From contig JANUWI010000019.1 of the NCBI GenBank assembly GCA_025504975.1, forward strand, positions 248,001-312,000: DNA of 64,000 bases, read 5' to 3'. This document shows positions 12,151-22,426 of the stretch, in pieces. The notes below the pieces were generated by a model, which saw only the letters and a program-made list of their open reading frames with translations, did not search any database and was not told the DNA's origin. Position 1 is the stretch's first letter, and every line of letters begins with the position of its first letter. Source of the DNA: Plenodomus lindquistii (Eukaryota > Ascomycota > Dothideomycetes > Pleosporales > Leptosphaeriaceae). The position numbers and the translations under genes were made by a program.

Positions 12151-12945
12151 TAGCTCTCTATTCTGCATTGTACAGTTTTGTTTTTTGTTCTCGATTGTTT
12201 TGACAACTTTTGGTTTTGCGTTGGTTTTGTTTGCGGCGTCACACGGAATTGCATTGGGCGGAATCTGCATGAGCATGGCGCATAGATTGAGCATGATTGA
12301 CGAAAGCGCTGTATACCCCAATGAATGGTCGGTCTTTGCAGTTTACACAGGGCGACAGTGGGCCCTTGGTTGTTTCTTCTTCTGCTTGTAGCTGTTTTAA
12401 TAAATTGTATGACAATTGTAATGACTGCACCATGCTGTGAAGATGTTTCCTGTGACGTACGCTTTGAGAATGTGCCTTGGAATAAGTGACGATGATGGTC
12501 CTGCTGCTGTGAGAGGTGCATGTACTCGCTAGATCTCTCACTGTAGCTACGAGGATACCAAGTGCGTCGACGATCTTAGCATGACTAAGGGCACAATGGA
12601 CGCGTTTATGCACGCAGGATATAGGAAATACTACTCTATTCATATATTATTATTACGCTACATGTTCTCAGTACTCTCTCTACAACTATACATCTGCCCA
12701 CTCCTTCCTCCGCGGTCTCGCATTCTCCTCCACGTCAACACAAGATGTACAAAAACCTCACAGAATGCTCGTTTGTAGTCGTAAGAAGTTACAAGAGGTG
12801 GCAGAAAGTACAGTGTCTGTGTAGTGTTTTGTCGTGTCGTGCTGAAGGTGTGTGTATACGCTGTGGTAGTTGGTGCATTGCATGAATGTCTGACATCGCA
12901 TGCTGATACGATGATATTGAAGACAAAGGATACAATCCCCTCCCC
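12151..12945. other. Intergenic region between convergent genes
   Basis: This contains the 3' flanks of the coiled-coil gene and the VIT/VWA gene. A T-rich stretch with AATAAA-like sequence (TTTTAATAAATTG near 12395-12407) follows the coiled-coil gene and may be its poly(A) signal. No gene is seen. Confidence 0.5.
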
Positions 12946-15900
12946 TTAAACACTCTCCACAACCCTCCTCACCTTCTCAATACATCCCACCATCCCCTCA
13001 CCCCCCAACCACCCCCTCGCCTTCTCAGCAACTAAATCCCAAACCCCCCTCATACTCCCCAATTTCTCCTCCAACAACACAATCAACACCGCCGTAACTA
13101 CATGGTCAATCTCCGTCGTCGCGCTCTGACTCTTGACTTCTAGTAATATGGTCTCTGAGATACCCAGTTCGTTGAAGATTTGTTGGAGTTTGGGGTTCCA
13201 CTCCCAGGACCCGGTGAAAGATTGCATACTGATGATGTGGTGGAGCCATAGTGCTGGTGCTTTGGTTAGGGAAGGAGGAGGAGGAGAAGGGGAGCTGAAT
13301 GCGGATATAGGGGTTGCAGGGGAGTATTTGGAACTGATTGGTGTGTATGCTTGAGATTGGGATGCAGCAGCCGAGGGCCTGAGTGTGTAGCTCATGTCTT
13401 TATTTGAGTCTTGTTCATCTTCGTCGACTTCGGCGGATACGTTGATGAAGTTGGTCGAGTGCGATGCAAAGTGTTTTCGTCGCTTGTTCTGTTGGTTTAG
13501 TATCATGAGACCCTTTTGGTAGTCTTGCAGTGTTTTCGTATCGGCTGGGCTTTGTGCGGGAGCGGGGGCTGCACTGCCGAAGAGCGAGGGGGTTGGGCTA
13601 CCTGGAGGTGGCAGCATCTGATTTGCCGACTGTGTTGAGGAACTCCCAAAGGAACATTGCTGCTGCTGCTGCTGCCTCAGTTGGTTCTGTGGAGGGCCTC
13701 CGAATAGCCCACCGCTAGAAACTGGGTTCTGCGCATGTGACGAAGGACTTCCGAAGAGTCCGCCGCTAGAGGTCTGTGTCTGCATGTTTTGTGGAGGACC
13801 TCCGAATAGTATTGTGCTATTAGCAGATGTCTGCCCCTGATTGTTCTGTGGAGAGCCTCCGAATAGCGTTCCACTAGAGAATGGGTTCTGCGAAGGTGTC
13901 GATAAGTTTCCAGAGAATCCACCGATAGAGGACTGCATTTGTGCGGTCTGTGGAGGTCCTCCAAATAGCGTACCGCTAGAGACTGAATTCTGCATATGTG
14001 TTGGTAAACCCCCAGAGGCTCCACCGAATAAGATCGGTATCTGCCCGGTCTGTGGAGGGCCAAATGGCGTACTGCTAGAAAACGGGTTCTGAGAAGTTTG
14101 GCCGAGCTGGAAGCCAGCGTACTGGGCTTGAGATCGAACCTGCGACTGAGCAAAGATATCTGTGGTGAGTCAAACGTTAGTGATGGGTTTCTGGGCATTG
14201 TAGGAGACTTTTAGCCCGTTTTCCCTCCTACTATCGAATTCGGTGGGGGGTTCTTTCGCTCTCATTCGAGTGGTGGGGTTGGGGGGGGGGGAGACCTACT
14301 AGACTCATCGACAGCCACAGCTTCCGTCTTCTCGTCTTCTATCCACTCCCAATTTTCTGCGTCCTTCTTCTCTTCGGGCGTACTCCTCTTTCTTGACTCA
14401 ACTGCAACAAACGAACACCACTTGCCACCAACTTGGAATTGCACACCTAATCGAACAGCTTCGCGCTCCACCATATCGGGAAACCTGCCCTCGAATCTCG
14501 TCTTGAGAAGCTCATCAGAGTCGTCCTTCGACTCAGGCAACCACCCGCGGCCTTGCTCGAGCTCAGAGATTGCTTTCTTGGCGGCAAGCTGGTGAATAGT
14601 TTCGCCCGGAGTATCGAGAACTTGAATAGGAATTTCGAGCTCGACCGGACCATGGACACTTGTGCCACTCAATACAACGGACTTTGGCGTTGCTGAGGGT
14701 GCCTCAGGACCGAGGAGCAGGTAGACACTGGTGCGGATGAAAGCAAAGAGCGCCGGGATATTCTGTGGTGCTTGGATGATCTTGGGCGCAGGCACCGTGG
14801 GCAAGTGGGCGTAACGCGCCTCGCCTGTGGGGTCGTCTACTGGAGTCTCTTCCTTGTCCAAATCAACGGAAGTGTCGAAGAGCGAAATGGGCTTCTTCTG
14901 CTTATCGTCAGCGATCAAAGTCAGCATCGCTTTGAACTCGTGGAAGATGTGTACCTCTGGTTCAGGCTTCTTCTCTAATTCGAGCTTCACTTTCAGACTG
15001 TCTGCGACTTTCTCGACCACCTCAAAGCCATTTTCGTGCGTATCTGAAGAGGCGCCGTACTTGACTTCGAGTGTGTAGTCGCTGATGTGAGGTGACAATG
15101 CGCCCTTCAACATCCGTACGACTTTGGTGTCCATCGTTTCACCTTCGCCAACTGCTTGCGAGAAGCCATTTCCAGCTTTTGCGATGCCATCAATGAGAGC
15201 ATGAGATACACCATTGCCAATGCCCAAGGTGAAAACGCGGATGGGGGCTCTGTTTTGTCCAACAGACTCATTGAGATACGCAAACAGATCCTGCTGGTTC
15301 CAGATCTCCCCATCAGTCAACAGCATCACTTCGAGCGGCATATCCTTGTAGCGTCGCTCAATTGTCGCTTTGAGCGGTCTCAACATCTCAGTGCCCCCAT
15401 AGTTCGCGGAAAAGTTTGCGACGTGCTGTGTGGCTATGTCAAGGCTCTGCTGGCTGTATGTTACGCTCTGTGGCCAGAGGAAGGAATGGGTTGATCCGAA
15501 GGAACAGATGTTGAACTTGACACCAATTGGCAGCGATCGGAGGAAGACTTGGAGTGCCGTGACTGTTAGTTGGTTCCTCAAACCTCTCATGCTACCACTT
15601 TGGTCGCAGACGAAGACGATTTCTGGCTTATCAGCTGGCAGTGAAAATTTGGGCACCAATGTAGCCATGAGTGCGCGATGGTTTGGAATGGTAGGGTGCT
15701 CCTCTAGGATAGCTTTGGGAACACCCGTGTCTTTGGCAACGATCTGCACAACAAAGTCGCTTTCTAGGGATGATGTTCCGAGCGCAAGAGTTGCTGAAGC
15801 CCTGTGCATCGCTGGCTCTGCACGTGGAGCGACAGAAGTCGTGCCCATAGTCATTGCAATGGGGTGTGATGGAGATTGGATCTTCTGAACGAAAGACCCA

Positions 15901-16605
15901 TGTGGCATTTCAGCATCGACTGTGATTGTGATGCTCTTTCCGCAAGCTTCAGTACTGTCGCTGGTGCGGAGAGTTCCTGGATAAGTCCCATATCTTGGAC
16001 AGATGATGTTCGGAATTGTGTAGCGGATACCATCAATCTCCATGTCATGCTTCAACTCCCCAAGGTAGGTAATCTTGATGACGACCTTTGCACCGGGTGG
16101 GATATTACCAACGGTCGTAGAGAACACGTCGGACGCATCTGGAAGTTGCTCCAGGAGACCTGCCGTCTCGCCTCTTGCGACAGCTTCTTTGAACACCGCC
16201 TTTGCCTTGTCCTTCTCTTTGACTTCACCATCGATAGTCCGACTACCAACATGGCATGTAAATCCTACGACGCTGACACCGTCGTAAAGCGGGAAGGTGT
16301 ATCTATGAATGTCAGCGAATCCGTTCACGATGGTGTGATTGGGTGGAGGTGGCTTACCGAACTTGTTTGATGCCTCTTTCATCGGATGGATTCATAAAAG
16401 TCTGCGTGAGAACTGTGCGTGAAGTAGTGGCTAGAATGATTGCATGTGCTTCAAGTTCCACCATGGGCAGATACGTCTTTTCAAGCTGCCGATGCCATGG
16501 GCTTAACTGTGTGTTGTAGTGTAGACCGCAGATATGCTGACGCCATCTTGCTGGCTGTCCGTACGACATGGTTGTGACAGAGGGAAAGAGCGTTGCAGAA
16601 TTCAT
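12946..16605 (-). CDS. VIT and VWA domain protein with FG-rich tail
   Basis: Exons 16358-16605, 14300-16302 and 12946-14159 give about 1154 residues; Met 13 at 16569 is an alternative start. Domains in order are: a VIT domain (about 25-170, with SRTVLTQTF and YTFPLYDGVSVVGFTCHVGS); a VWA domain (about 310-480) with an intact metal-binding start, FVCDQSGSMRG; a linker; and a region around 760-900 with repeated SSGTLFGGPPQ-type units and a Gln run. The C-terminal domain (SFTGSWEWNPKLQQIFNELG onward) resembles the end of VWA proteins related to inter-alpha-trypsin heavy chain and vault PARP. The second intron (14160-14299) lies in G11/C-rich DNA and was placed by the frame-preserving join DES|NIFAQSQV. 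There is no PARP domain and no signal peptide. The likely role is a cytosolic protein-binding scaffold; the exact function is unknown. Confidence 0.88.
13660..14110 (-). repeat. Degenerate in-frame repeats encoding LFGGPPQ units
   Basis: Within the last exon of the VIT/VWA gene, a unit encoding [GT]-L-F-G-G-[PS]-P-Q followed by a Gln/Ser/Asn-rich spacer recurs about six to seven times. It alternates with shorter G-F-S-G or L-F-G-S variants. A CAG/CTG run encoding about six Gln lies at 13660-13678. Repeat copies have diverged at silent sites. Confidence 0.8.
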
Positions 16606-17295
16606 TGTTTCTCGATACCACGAGGGCTATTTTGTGAGTTTGATGAGACGAAAAGAGGGCGTTCTGCTCGAGACCTCAAAAAGTTCGACGTGAATTGGGC
16701 AGTATGGTCGACCTTTTTTTTTATTGCAACAATTCGTCAAAACTCTACGACCTGGCCATGCTAAAGTATGCCTTTGTTGCCTGGAGGCCGCCTGGCCGCC
16801 TGGCGCAGGATTGGTGCCTGTGGATGCCTACCCCACTTATCCAAGATCTTAAAGCTGTTAAGCAAAACAATCAACCGACTATCCACATGTGGTGTGATTC
16901 AGTACATGAAATACGACGGGAGCATTGCGCAGTAACTCGATCTGGGTGAGATTACAACGGCTGCGACGTGATTTGATACCATGTGCAGAGTCACGATGAA
17001 AGCTGAATCGTGGTGGCACTGTCATCCCTGCCAGAAGAGCCACGGCGGAGATAGGAGACAGCCTTATGCTAATAATGGAACATTACTTGCGATGACTCCT
17101 GGAGCTGGCAATACAGATGAATTGGTGCACCGATTGCGGCGATGCGCAAAGGGTAGGAAGTTGAGACGTGAGGTATGGTGGCTGGCTACGGTGGATCTGC
17201 TCTAAATCATTAGGCAGCCTTACCTGGAACAGTTAGGCAGACACTGGACCCTGAACGAGGACAGGCCGTCGAAAAAGTTAGGACAGTCATCATGC
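16606..17295. other. Divergent intergenic region
   Basis: This lies between the VIT/VWA gene (minus) and PUS3 (plus). Short open frames are present without recognisable content. The region should include both promoters. Confidence 0.45.
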
Positions 17296-19260
17296 ATGCC
17301 CCAAGCAATGCGACAACTATTCACCCCGCTGACCAAAGCCTTTCCTGAATTCCATCTTTCGCTGCATCGATTGTTCTGTACATCGCGTGGCTTCCACAAG
17401 CTTTCCAGGGCCCCAAAGCGAGCACATTTGCTCCATGCGCATGGGAGAAACACCATGGCGGGGGAATATGAACAATGGTCGCAACAGCAATTGATTGCAC
17501 GAATACAAGAGTTAGAGAAGCAATTGAAAGATTCCTCAAAAAGTGGTTCCCCAAGTGCCCCTGCTGCACCCCAGTCCACAAGTTTACCGTCTGATGTGTC
17601 GGACGACAATGCGAAAACACAGGCATTCCAGAAAGCACCCAAGGCGCCCCCAAAGGCCTTCGACGCTTCCAGATATAGCACACGGCTGATCGCACTGAAA
17701 TTTGCGTATCTGGGTCAGAAGTATAATGGATTTGAGCATCACAAGAATAACTCAACGCCTTTGCCGACTGTTGAGGAGGAGTTGTGGAAAGCACTGGTCA
17801 AGACACGACTGATCAATCCCATACCGACCCAAGACGATCCGACAAAATACAAACGATTAAACAACGAAACCTTTATAACATGGGACAGGGAAGGTGCTGA
17901 TGTGAATTGGGATGGCTGCGAGTACTCAAAATGCGGAAGAACAGATCGAGGCGTGAGCGCATTCGGCCAAGTCATCGGCGTACGAGTGCGCAGTAACAAA
18001 CCTCTACCAAAATCGCCAACTACCCCAGCGGATCCAGACACAATGAACCAAGGGGAGGAAGGCCAAGATCTACTATCCACCATTGAAAGCGACCCCGCCC
18101 CTGAACCAAAACCCTTCAACGACCTCACCGACGAACTTCCCTACATCCAACACCTCAACCGCGTCCTCCCCCCCGACATCCGCGTCTACGCCTGGTGCGC
18201 CGACCTCCCAGCCGACTTCAGCGCCCGCTTCTCCTGCAAAGAGCGACGTTACAAGTACTTCTTCACCAACCCCTCATTTGCACCCGTCCCCGGCTCCGCA
18301 GGACTCTACAACACGCACAACAAGTCCGCCATCATGCGCGAAGGCTGGCTCGACATATCCGCCATGAAAGCTGGCTGCGCCCAACTAATCGGCCTCCACG
18401 ACTTCCGCAACTTCTGCAAAATCGACGCAAGCAAACAAATCTCCAACTTCCAACGCCGAATCTTCCACGCAGACATTGAACAAGTTTCGCCACTGTCTGT
18501 GCCAGAATTTCTCTCGCATGTGGCGCTCACCTCGCCCTCAAATACCAATGACGTACAGCAGCCAAAACTCTACGCCTTCACCCTCCACGGCTCAGCATTC
18601 CTCTGGCACCAAGTCCGCTCCCTAATCAGCATCCTTTTCCTCATCGGCCAGGGCCTCGAACCCCCCTCCCTGATCCCCTCCCTCCTAGACATATCCTCCA
18701 ACCCCACCCGTCCAAAATACGAAATGGCGTCCGACGCCCCCCTCGTCCTCTGGGACTGCATTTTCCCTTCCCCCGCCGAAGCACAAGCCTCCGAGGAACG
18801 CGAACACGGCTACGAGGACGCACTACCCTGGATCTACGTCGGCGACGAGGGCGGCGCGGACCCGAAACTGCTTGCTAGAAGTAACAAGACTGGTGCTTCG
18901 ACGCTGGGACGAGGGAAATGGGGTCGCGGCGGCGTAATGGATGATGCGTGGGAGGTGTGGCGTAAAGCCAAGATTGAAGAGACGCTTTCGGGTTTACTGC
19001 TTGATCGGATTGCGGGCTTGGGGGGCTCGACGCTGGATAGGGAGGTTGACGTGCGGGAGCAGGGTGTGGGGATTGCGAAGACGGGGCCTAGGGTTTTTGA
19101 TGGGGGGGAAGGGGGGAAGGCAAAGGGCATGTATGTGCCGGTGTTGAAGAGGGAGAGGCAGGAGAGTGTGGAGGTTATCAATGAGAAGTATAGGGCGAGG
19201 AGGGAGGCTAGTGGGAGGGTTGTTAAGGGGGGGAAGGGGAGGGAGGATGGTGATGAGTAG
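17296..19260 (+). CDS. DEG1: tRNA pseudouridine(38/39) synthase (Deg1/Pus3)
   Basis: This enzyme converts U38 and U39 in the anticodon arm of tRNAs to pseudouridine. It is an intronless reading frame of 654 residues. The TruA-type catalytic Asp is residue 217 in SKCGRTDRGVSAFGQ. Other family marks are ALKFAYLGQKYNGFEHH, LPPDIRVYAWCADLPADFSA, CKERRYKYFF, FRNFCKIDASKQ and FLWHQVRSLISILFLIGQGL. The C-terminal ~120 residues are a charged extension. Two starts are plausible. Met 1 opens an Arg/Leu/Phe-rich, acid-free leader that looks mitochondrial. Met 54 at 17455 sits in a near-perfect CACCATGG context and begins the usual cytosolic protein, followed by a short coiled coil. Yeast Deg1 acts on both cytosolic and mitochondrial tRNAs, so both forms may be made. 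Confidence 0.95.
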   Translation: MPQAMRQLFTPLTKAFPEFHLSLHRLFCTSRGFHKLSRAPKRAHLLHAHGRNTMAGEYEQWSQQQLIARIQELEKQLKDSSKSGSPSAPAAPQSTSLPSDVSDDNAKTQAFQKAPKAPPKAFDASRYSTRLIALKFAYLGQKYNGFEHHKNNSTPLPTVEEELWKALVKTRLINPIPTQDDPTKYKRLNNETFITWDREGADVNWDGCEYSKCGRTDRGVSAFGQVIGVRVRSNKPLPKSPTTPADPDTMNQGEEGQDLLSTIESDPAPEPKPFNDLTDELPYIQHLNRVLPPDIRVYAWCADLPADFSARFSCKERRYKYFFTNPSFAPVPGSAGLYNTHNKSAIMREGWLDISAMKAGCAQLIGLHDFRNFCKIDASKQISNFQRRIFHADIEQVSPLSVPEFLSHVALTSPSNTNDVQQPKLYAFTLHGSAFLWHQVRSLISILFLIGQGLEPPSLIPSLLDISSNPTRPKYEMASDAPLVLWDCIFPSPAEAQASEEREHGYEDALPWIYVGDEGGADPKLLARSNKTGASTLGRGKWGRGGVMDDAWEVWRKAKIEETLSGLLLDRIAGLGGSTLDREVDVREQGVGIAKTGPRVFDGGEGGKAKGMYVPVLKRERQESVEVINEKYRARREASGRVVKGGKGREDGDE

Positions 19261-19476
19261 GGTGGTGGGAGGGAGAAGAAGTGAAAGTAAGGGAAAGGAT
19301 TCAGCCAAGATTTTGTTCGAATTTCTGCATCGTGTGAGATGCTTTGGGTATCATTCATTACTTTTACTGCCATTTTTCCCCTGCACTCGGTTTCTGCTGT
19401 TGACTCCAAGTGCCACGTCCCTTGTTCGCTTTCCATGCTACATCTACCCTTGCCCCAATCTCCCTCCTCCACAACA

Positions 19477-20121
19477 TTAGTCGCCCGTATTCAACTCCAA
19501 ATCCACCTGCACGCCATTACTAATCGCATAATCTGCCAACGTCAACTGATCGTGAAACGGGCGTTCCCCCTGCCTCTTGAGCATAATCTCATGCACCGGT
19601 CTCCCAATCTTAGCCGCCACCATAGCCTTGAGCACTTTAATCGGGTCGCTGGGGAGACACGGGACCTGAGTTTTTGTGCCGAGGCGGTCGTTGACTGTGA
19701 CGATGATCATGGCCTCGTTGGAGGGCGCTGCTGTGGGTGGAGGTGCAGCCTTCTTCTCTTTTTCGGGGCGCGGTTCGCGAGGTTTGCGGTCGCGGTCGCG
19801 GGAAGAGTCTCGAGGGCGGCGCTCACGGTCGCGGCTGCCGTCGCGTCGTCGGTCTCTGTCGTCGCGTGGGCGGCGTTCACGGTCTGCGTCTCTGGGTCTG
19901 CGCTCTCGTTCTCGTGAGTCTCGTCTTGGTCTCCTCTCGCGATCCGAGTCTCTTGGTCGGCGCTCTCTGTCGTCATCCCGTCTGCGGTCACGGTCTGAGT
20001 CTCTGGGACGGTCGTTTTTGTATTTTAGGCCTGAGAAGTTCTTTGGGCGGCGGGGAGGACTGCGGCGAGGGGAGCGGGAGCGGGAGCGCGACTTTGCGCG
20101 GTTTGGAGAGGGTGACGGCAT
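19477..20121 (-). CDS. HUB1: Hub1-like ubiquitin fold with RS/RD-rich extension
   Basis: A single-exon protein of 214 residues. The C-terminal 77 residues match Hub1/UBL5, the ubiquitin-like splicing factor that binds Snu66 and Prp5 non-covalently: MIIVTVNDRLGTKTQVPCLP, HEIMLKRQGERPF and LTLADYAISNGVQVDLEL. There is no C-terminal Gly-Gly, so classical conjugation is not expected. The canonical di-Tyr end is also absent; the chain ends in NTGD. The first ~135 residues are an RS/RD/RE domain with repeated RERRPRD units, like splicing-factor tails. I recall filamentous-fungal homologues with a similar extension, whereas yeast Hub1 is only about 73 residues. The ATG at 20121 was chosen because an upstream in-frame Met at 20280 adds unrelated sequence. 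The gene is divergent from the PIG-H gene. Confidence 0.88.
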   Translation of the reverse strand: MPSPSPNRAKSRSRSRSPRRSPPRRPKNFSGLKYKNDRPRDSDRDRRRDDDRERRPRDSDRERRPRRDSRERERRPRDADRERRPRDDRDRRRDGSRDRERRPRDSSRDRDRKPREPRPEKEKKAAPPPTAAPSNEAMIIVTVNDRLGTKTQVPCLPSDPIKVLKAMVAAKIGRPVHEIMLKRQGERPFHDQLTLADYAISNGVQVDLELNTGD

Positions 20122-20341
20122 TTTATTGTGGGTTATGGGTTGTTGTGGTGAGGTGGTGAGGGAGCCTAGAAAACGAGCTGTAGGTGCGCTGGGTGAGGTG
20201 CACGTGATCATCTCGGAGGTTTCGCTAGCGCCCGCATTTGCGTCAGTGGGGACATGTGGAGCGATGATGCCAGGGAACAACTCTCAGCAATTGAGAGATT
20301 GGTAGGAATTGTAGAGTAGAGCATGCGAAGATGATACCTCG

Positions 20342-21084
20342 ATGACCATGGCCGACATCCTGAAGCACTTTACTTCTCCACCCGCCCAAACATTGCGAAC
20401 CTTGCAGCCCACCCCCTCCACGATCCAATACACCGTCTCCACCCGCCGAGTCGCAGACACCTTTCCTGCCAAAGTCGGTCACTACATCGCTGTAACTACC
20501 AGGATAGTAGTCGGCCTAGCCACAGTCCTCCTTCTCTGGGCAAAATGTCGCACATCACATGAACCCTCGCTGAGTTTCCTTCGTTGGACCTCCAACACAG
20601 CATGGGAAGCCCGCCTCTTCGCTCTGGCAGAAAGCTACCAATGGCGCTATCTTACGCCCGTCTCTATCATCCTTCTTTACCTAGTCTTGAAGCGAAACTA
20701 CACTGGTACGTTCTGTCTATCGTCCCCTTGTGCATCCCCACTGACACCCATCCAGAAGAATCCCTAACCCTCCTTCGAGGCCTCGGCATCCAGACCAGCA
20801 CCTCGTCCTCCACGTACCTCCAATCGCCCACTACGCGCTTCATACCTACTACTAGTATCCAGGATATCTTCATACATGAGGCGTTCAAGGGATTTGAGAT
20901 TCGGTTCTACCTGGGAATCGTGGTGGAAGGAGAGGATGAGATTGTGGTTGTGTTTCCGATGTTGTTGCCGAGGAGGGAGGTGCTGGAGATTGTCTGGAGA
21001 GGGAGCAGAAGTTGCTTGTGGGACAGTGGTGGTGAGAGAAAGGGGGGAGGGGAGGGGAGTGAAGCTGCGAAGGCGGGGTCGTGA
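20342..21084 (+). CDS. GPI15: GPI-GlcNAc transferase subunit PIG-H
   Basis: PIG-H/Gpi15 is a subunit of the ER enzyme that adds GlcNAc to phosphatidylinositol, the first step of GPI-anchor synthesis. Exons 20342-20705 and 20756-21084 give 230 residues. Two hydrophobic segments (about 45-68 and 97-112) form the hairpin membrane anchor. After the intron comes the PIG-H domain: ESLTLLRGLGIQTSTSSSTY, TRFIPTTSIQDIFIHEAFKG, FEIRFYLGIVVEGEDEIVVV and FPMLLPRREVLEIVWRGSRS. Met 3 at 20348 has the better ACCATGG context and may be the true start. The C-terminus is Gly/Glu-rich and probably disordered. The gene converges on DIB1. Confidence 0.92.
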
Positions 21085-21335
21085 GTAGGAATCAAAAAGT
21101 GCATTGGGACAGAAGGAACCCACCACTCTATACTGTCTTGATTCTTTTCGTGAGTCGAAGATAGTGTATCCAAATGCTCAAGTAAAAACCCATGTATCCT
21201 CGTCATCCACGCTCACCGTAGTGTAGCCGTGACCCATTATGCGCCGTACACCTAACATCCCAAACCCATCTCCAGACTTGCCTCCATCTCGTATCCAAAG
21301 CCCTACACATCTCCCCATCCCACCCCACCATCCGC

Positions 21336-21767
21336 CTAGTACCGATACCTCGTCGAATAATCCTTCGGACTAACCACCAGACCCCTCCCCTTCTTCGCCC
21401 CCCTATAAACCGTCTCCACAATATCCACAAACTCCTGCTTATCCTCAAGCACCCAATTCAACTTATTATTATTGCCCGTCCCAAAATCACACATCATGTG
21501 TTTATTGCGGAAGAAGAACATGACGGTGCACGGATCGTATAGTTCGTACATGGCTTTGAAGTCCGGGACCTCGTCGAGGTCGCAGAGGTAGATGGCGCAG
21601 AAGTTTTTCACTCGGTCCGCGATCTTGTAAAGCACTTCGTCTTGGGCCATGCAGTCGGGGTCGGAGTCGCGGCCGAAGCGGATGAGGACGAGGCGGTCTT
21701 CTTCCGAGAGGATCGCTTGGTCGACGTGCCAGCCTGTGCGGAGGTGGGGGAGGACAACGGAACCCAT
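21336..21767 (-). CDS. DIB1: U4/U6.U5 tri-snRNP protein Dib1/Dim1
   Basis: Dib1 is a thioredoxin-fold protein of the U4/U6.U5 tri-snRNP that sits near the 5' splice site and must leave before spliceosome activation. The frame is intronless and exactly 143 residues, the canonical length. The sequence is almost invariant with known orthologues: LPHLRTGWHVDQAILSEEDR, LVLIRFGRDSDPDCMAQDEV, MYELYDPCTVMFFFRNKHMM and FGTGNNNKLNW. As expected, the thioredoxin CxxC pair is absent. It lies about 1.2 kb from the Hub1-like gene, which acts in the same particle in other fungi. Confidence 0.98.
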   Translation of the reverse strand: MGSVVLPHLRTGWHVDQAILSEEDRLVLIRFGRDSDPDCMAQDEVLYKIADRVKNFCAIYLCDLDEVPDFKAMYELYDPCTVMFFFRNKHMMCDFGTGNNNKLNWVLEDKQEFVDIVETVYRGAKKGRGLVVSPKDYSTRYRY

Positions 21768-22426
21768 GATTTTGTGGTGTGGTGGTGCGTGAGCGCGAGA
21801 GGTGAGGGTGGTAGGCGGGGGTTTGGGGTCGTTACTGATATGCGGAAAGATTTCCGACTGGTTGTGTTAATTGTCTATTATGTTCTGGCAAAGTATGAAT
21901 GCTTTTGTGAAGAGGTAATCTGCAGCGTCGAGCGCGAGAAATATTTGTCGCGAGATGTTAGGTATGGAAGATCGAGCTTTGGAAGCCCAAGGTAGGCATC
22001 GAGCGCTGCCCGTGATCTAGAAATATCTGCCCCACTTTTATAGTGCATGACGACTATTGGTCGGCCGCTGCTGTTCCGTCGCTTCATTGCCATGTTGATC
22101 GAACAACTCATTCGAAAGTTTACTGTGTAGATATCTAAATGTTACAAAATCCTTGAAATTTTTATTGCCGTGCTTTCATCATCTAATCCTCCGCACACAG
22201 ACATCCGCTATCTCTGCTCGGCACGACGAAGGAACAGCTCCCCTCTCAGTCTAGTGGTTCTATACTGCCGTCGTCAATCTTTGCCGGCTAAATAAATAGC
22301 TCGTTTTCCTTTCGCAGTCAATGGCCTGAGACAATACGCAATCTGTTGTGCAAACGTCGTCTGGAACCCAACATATGCTCTGACCATGGATTCCAAGGTA
22401 CGGTGCGGGATCATCTGCATCCATGG
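21768..22426. other. Intergenic region
   Basis: This is the upstream region of DIB1 and the 3' flank of the decayed ankyrin-like gene. No gene is seen. Confidence 0.45.
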
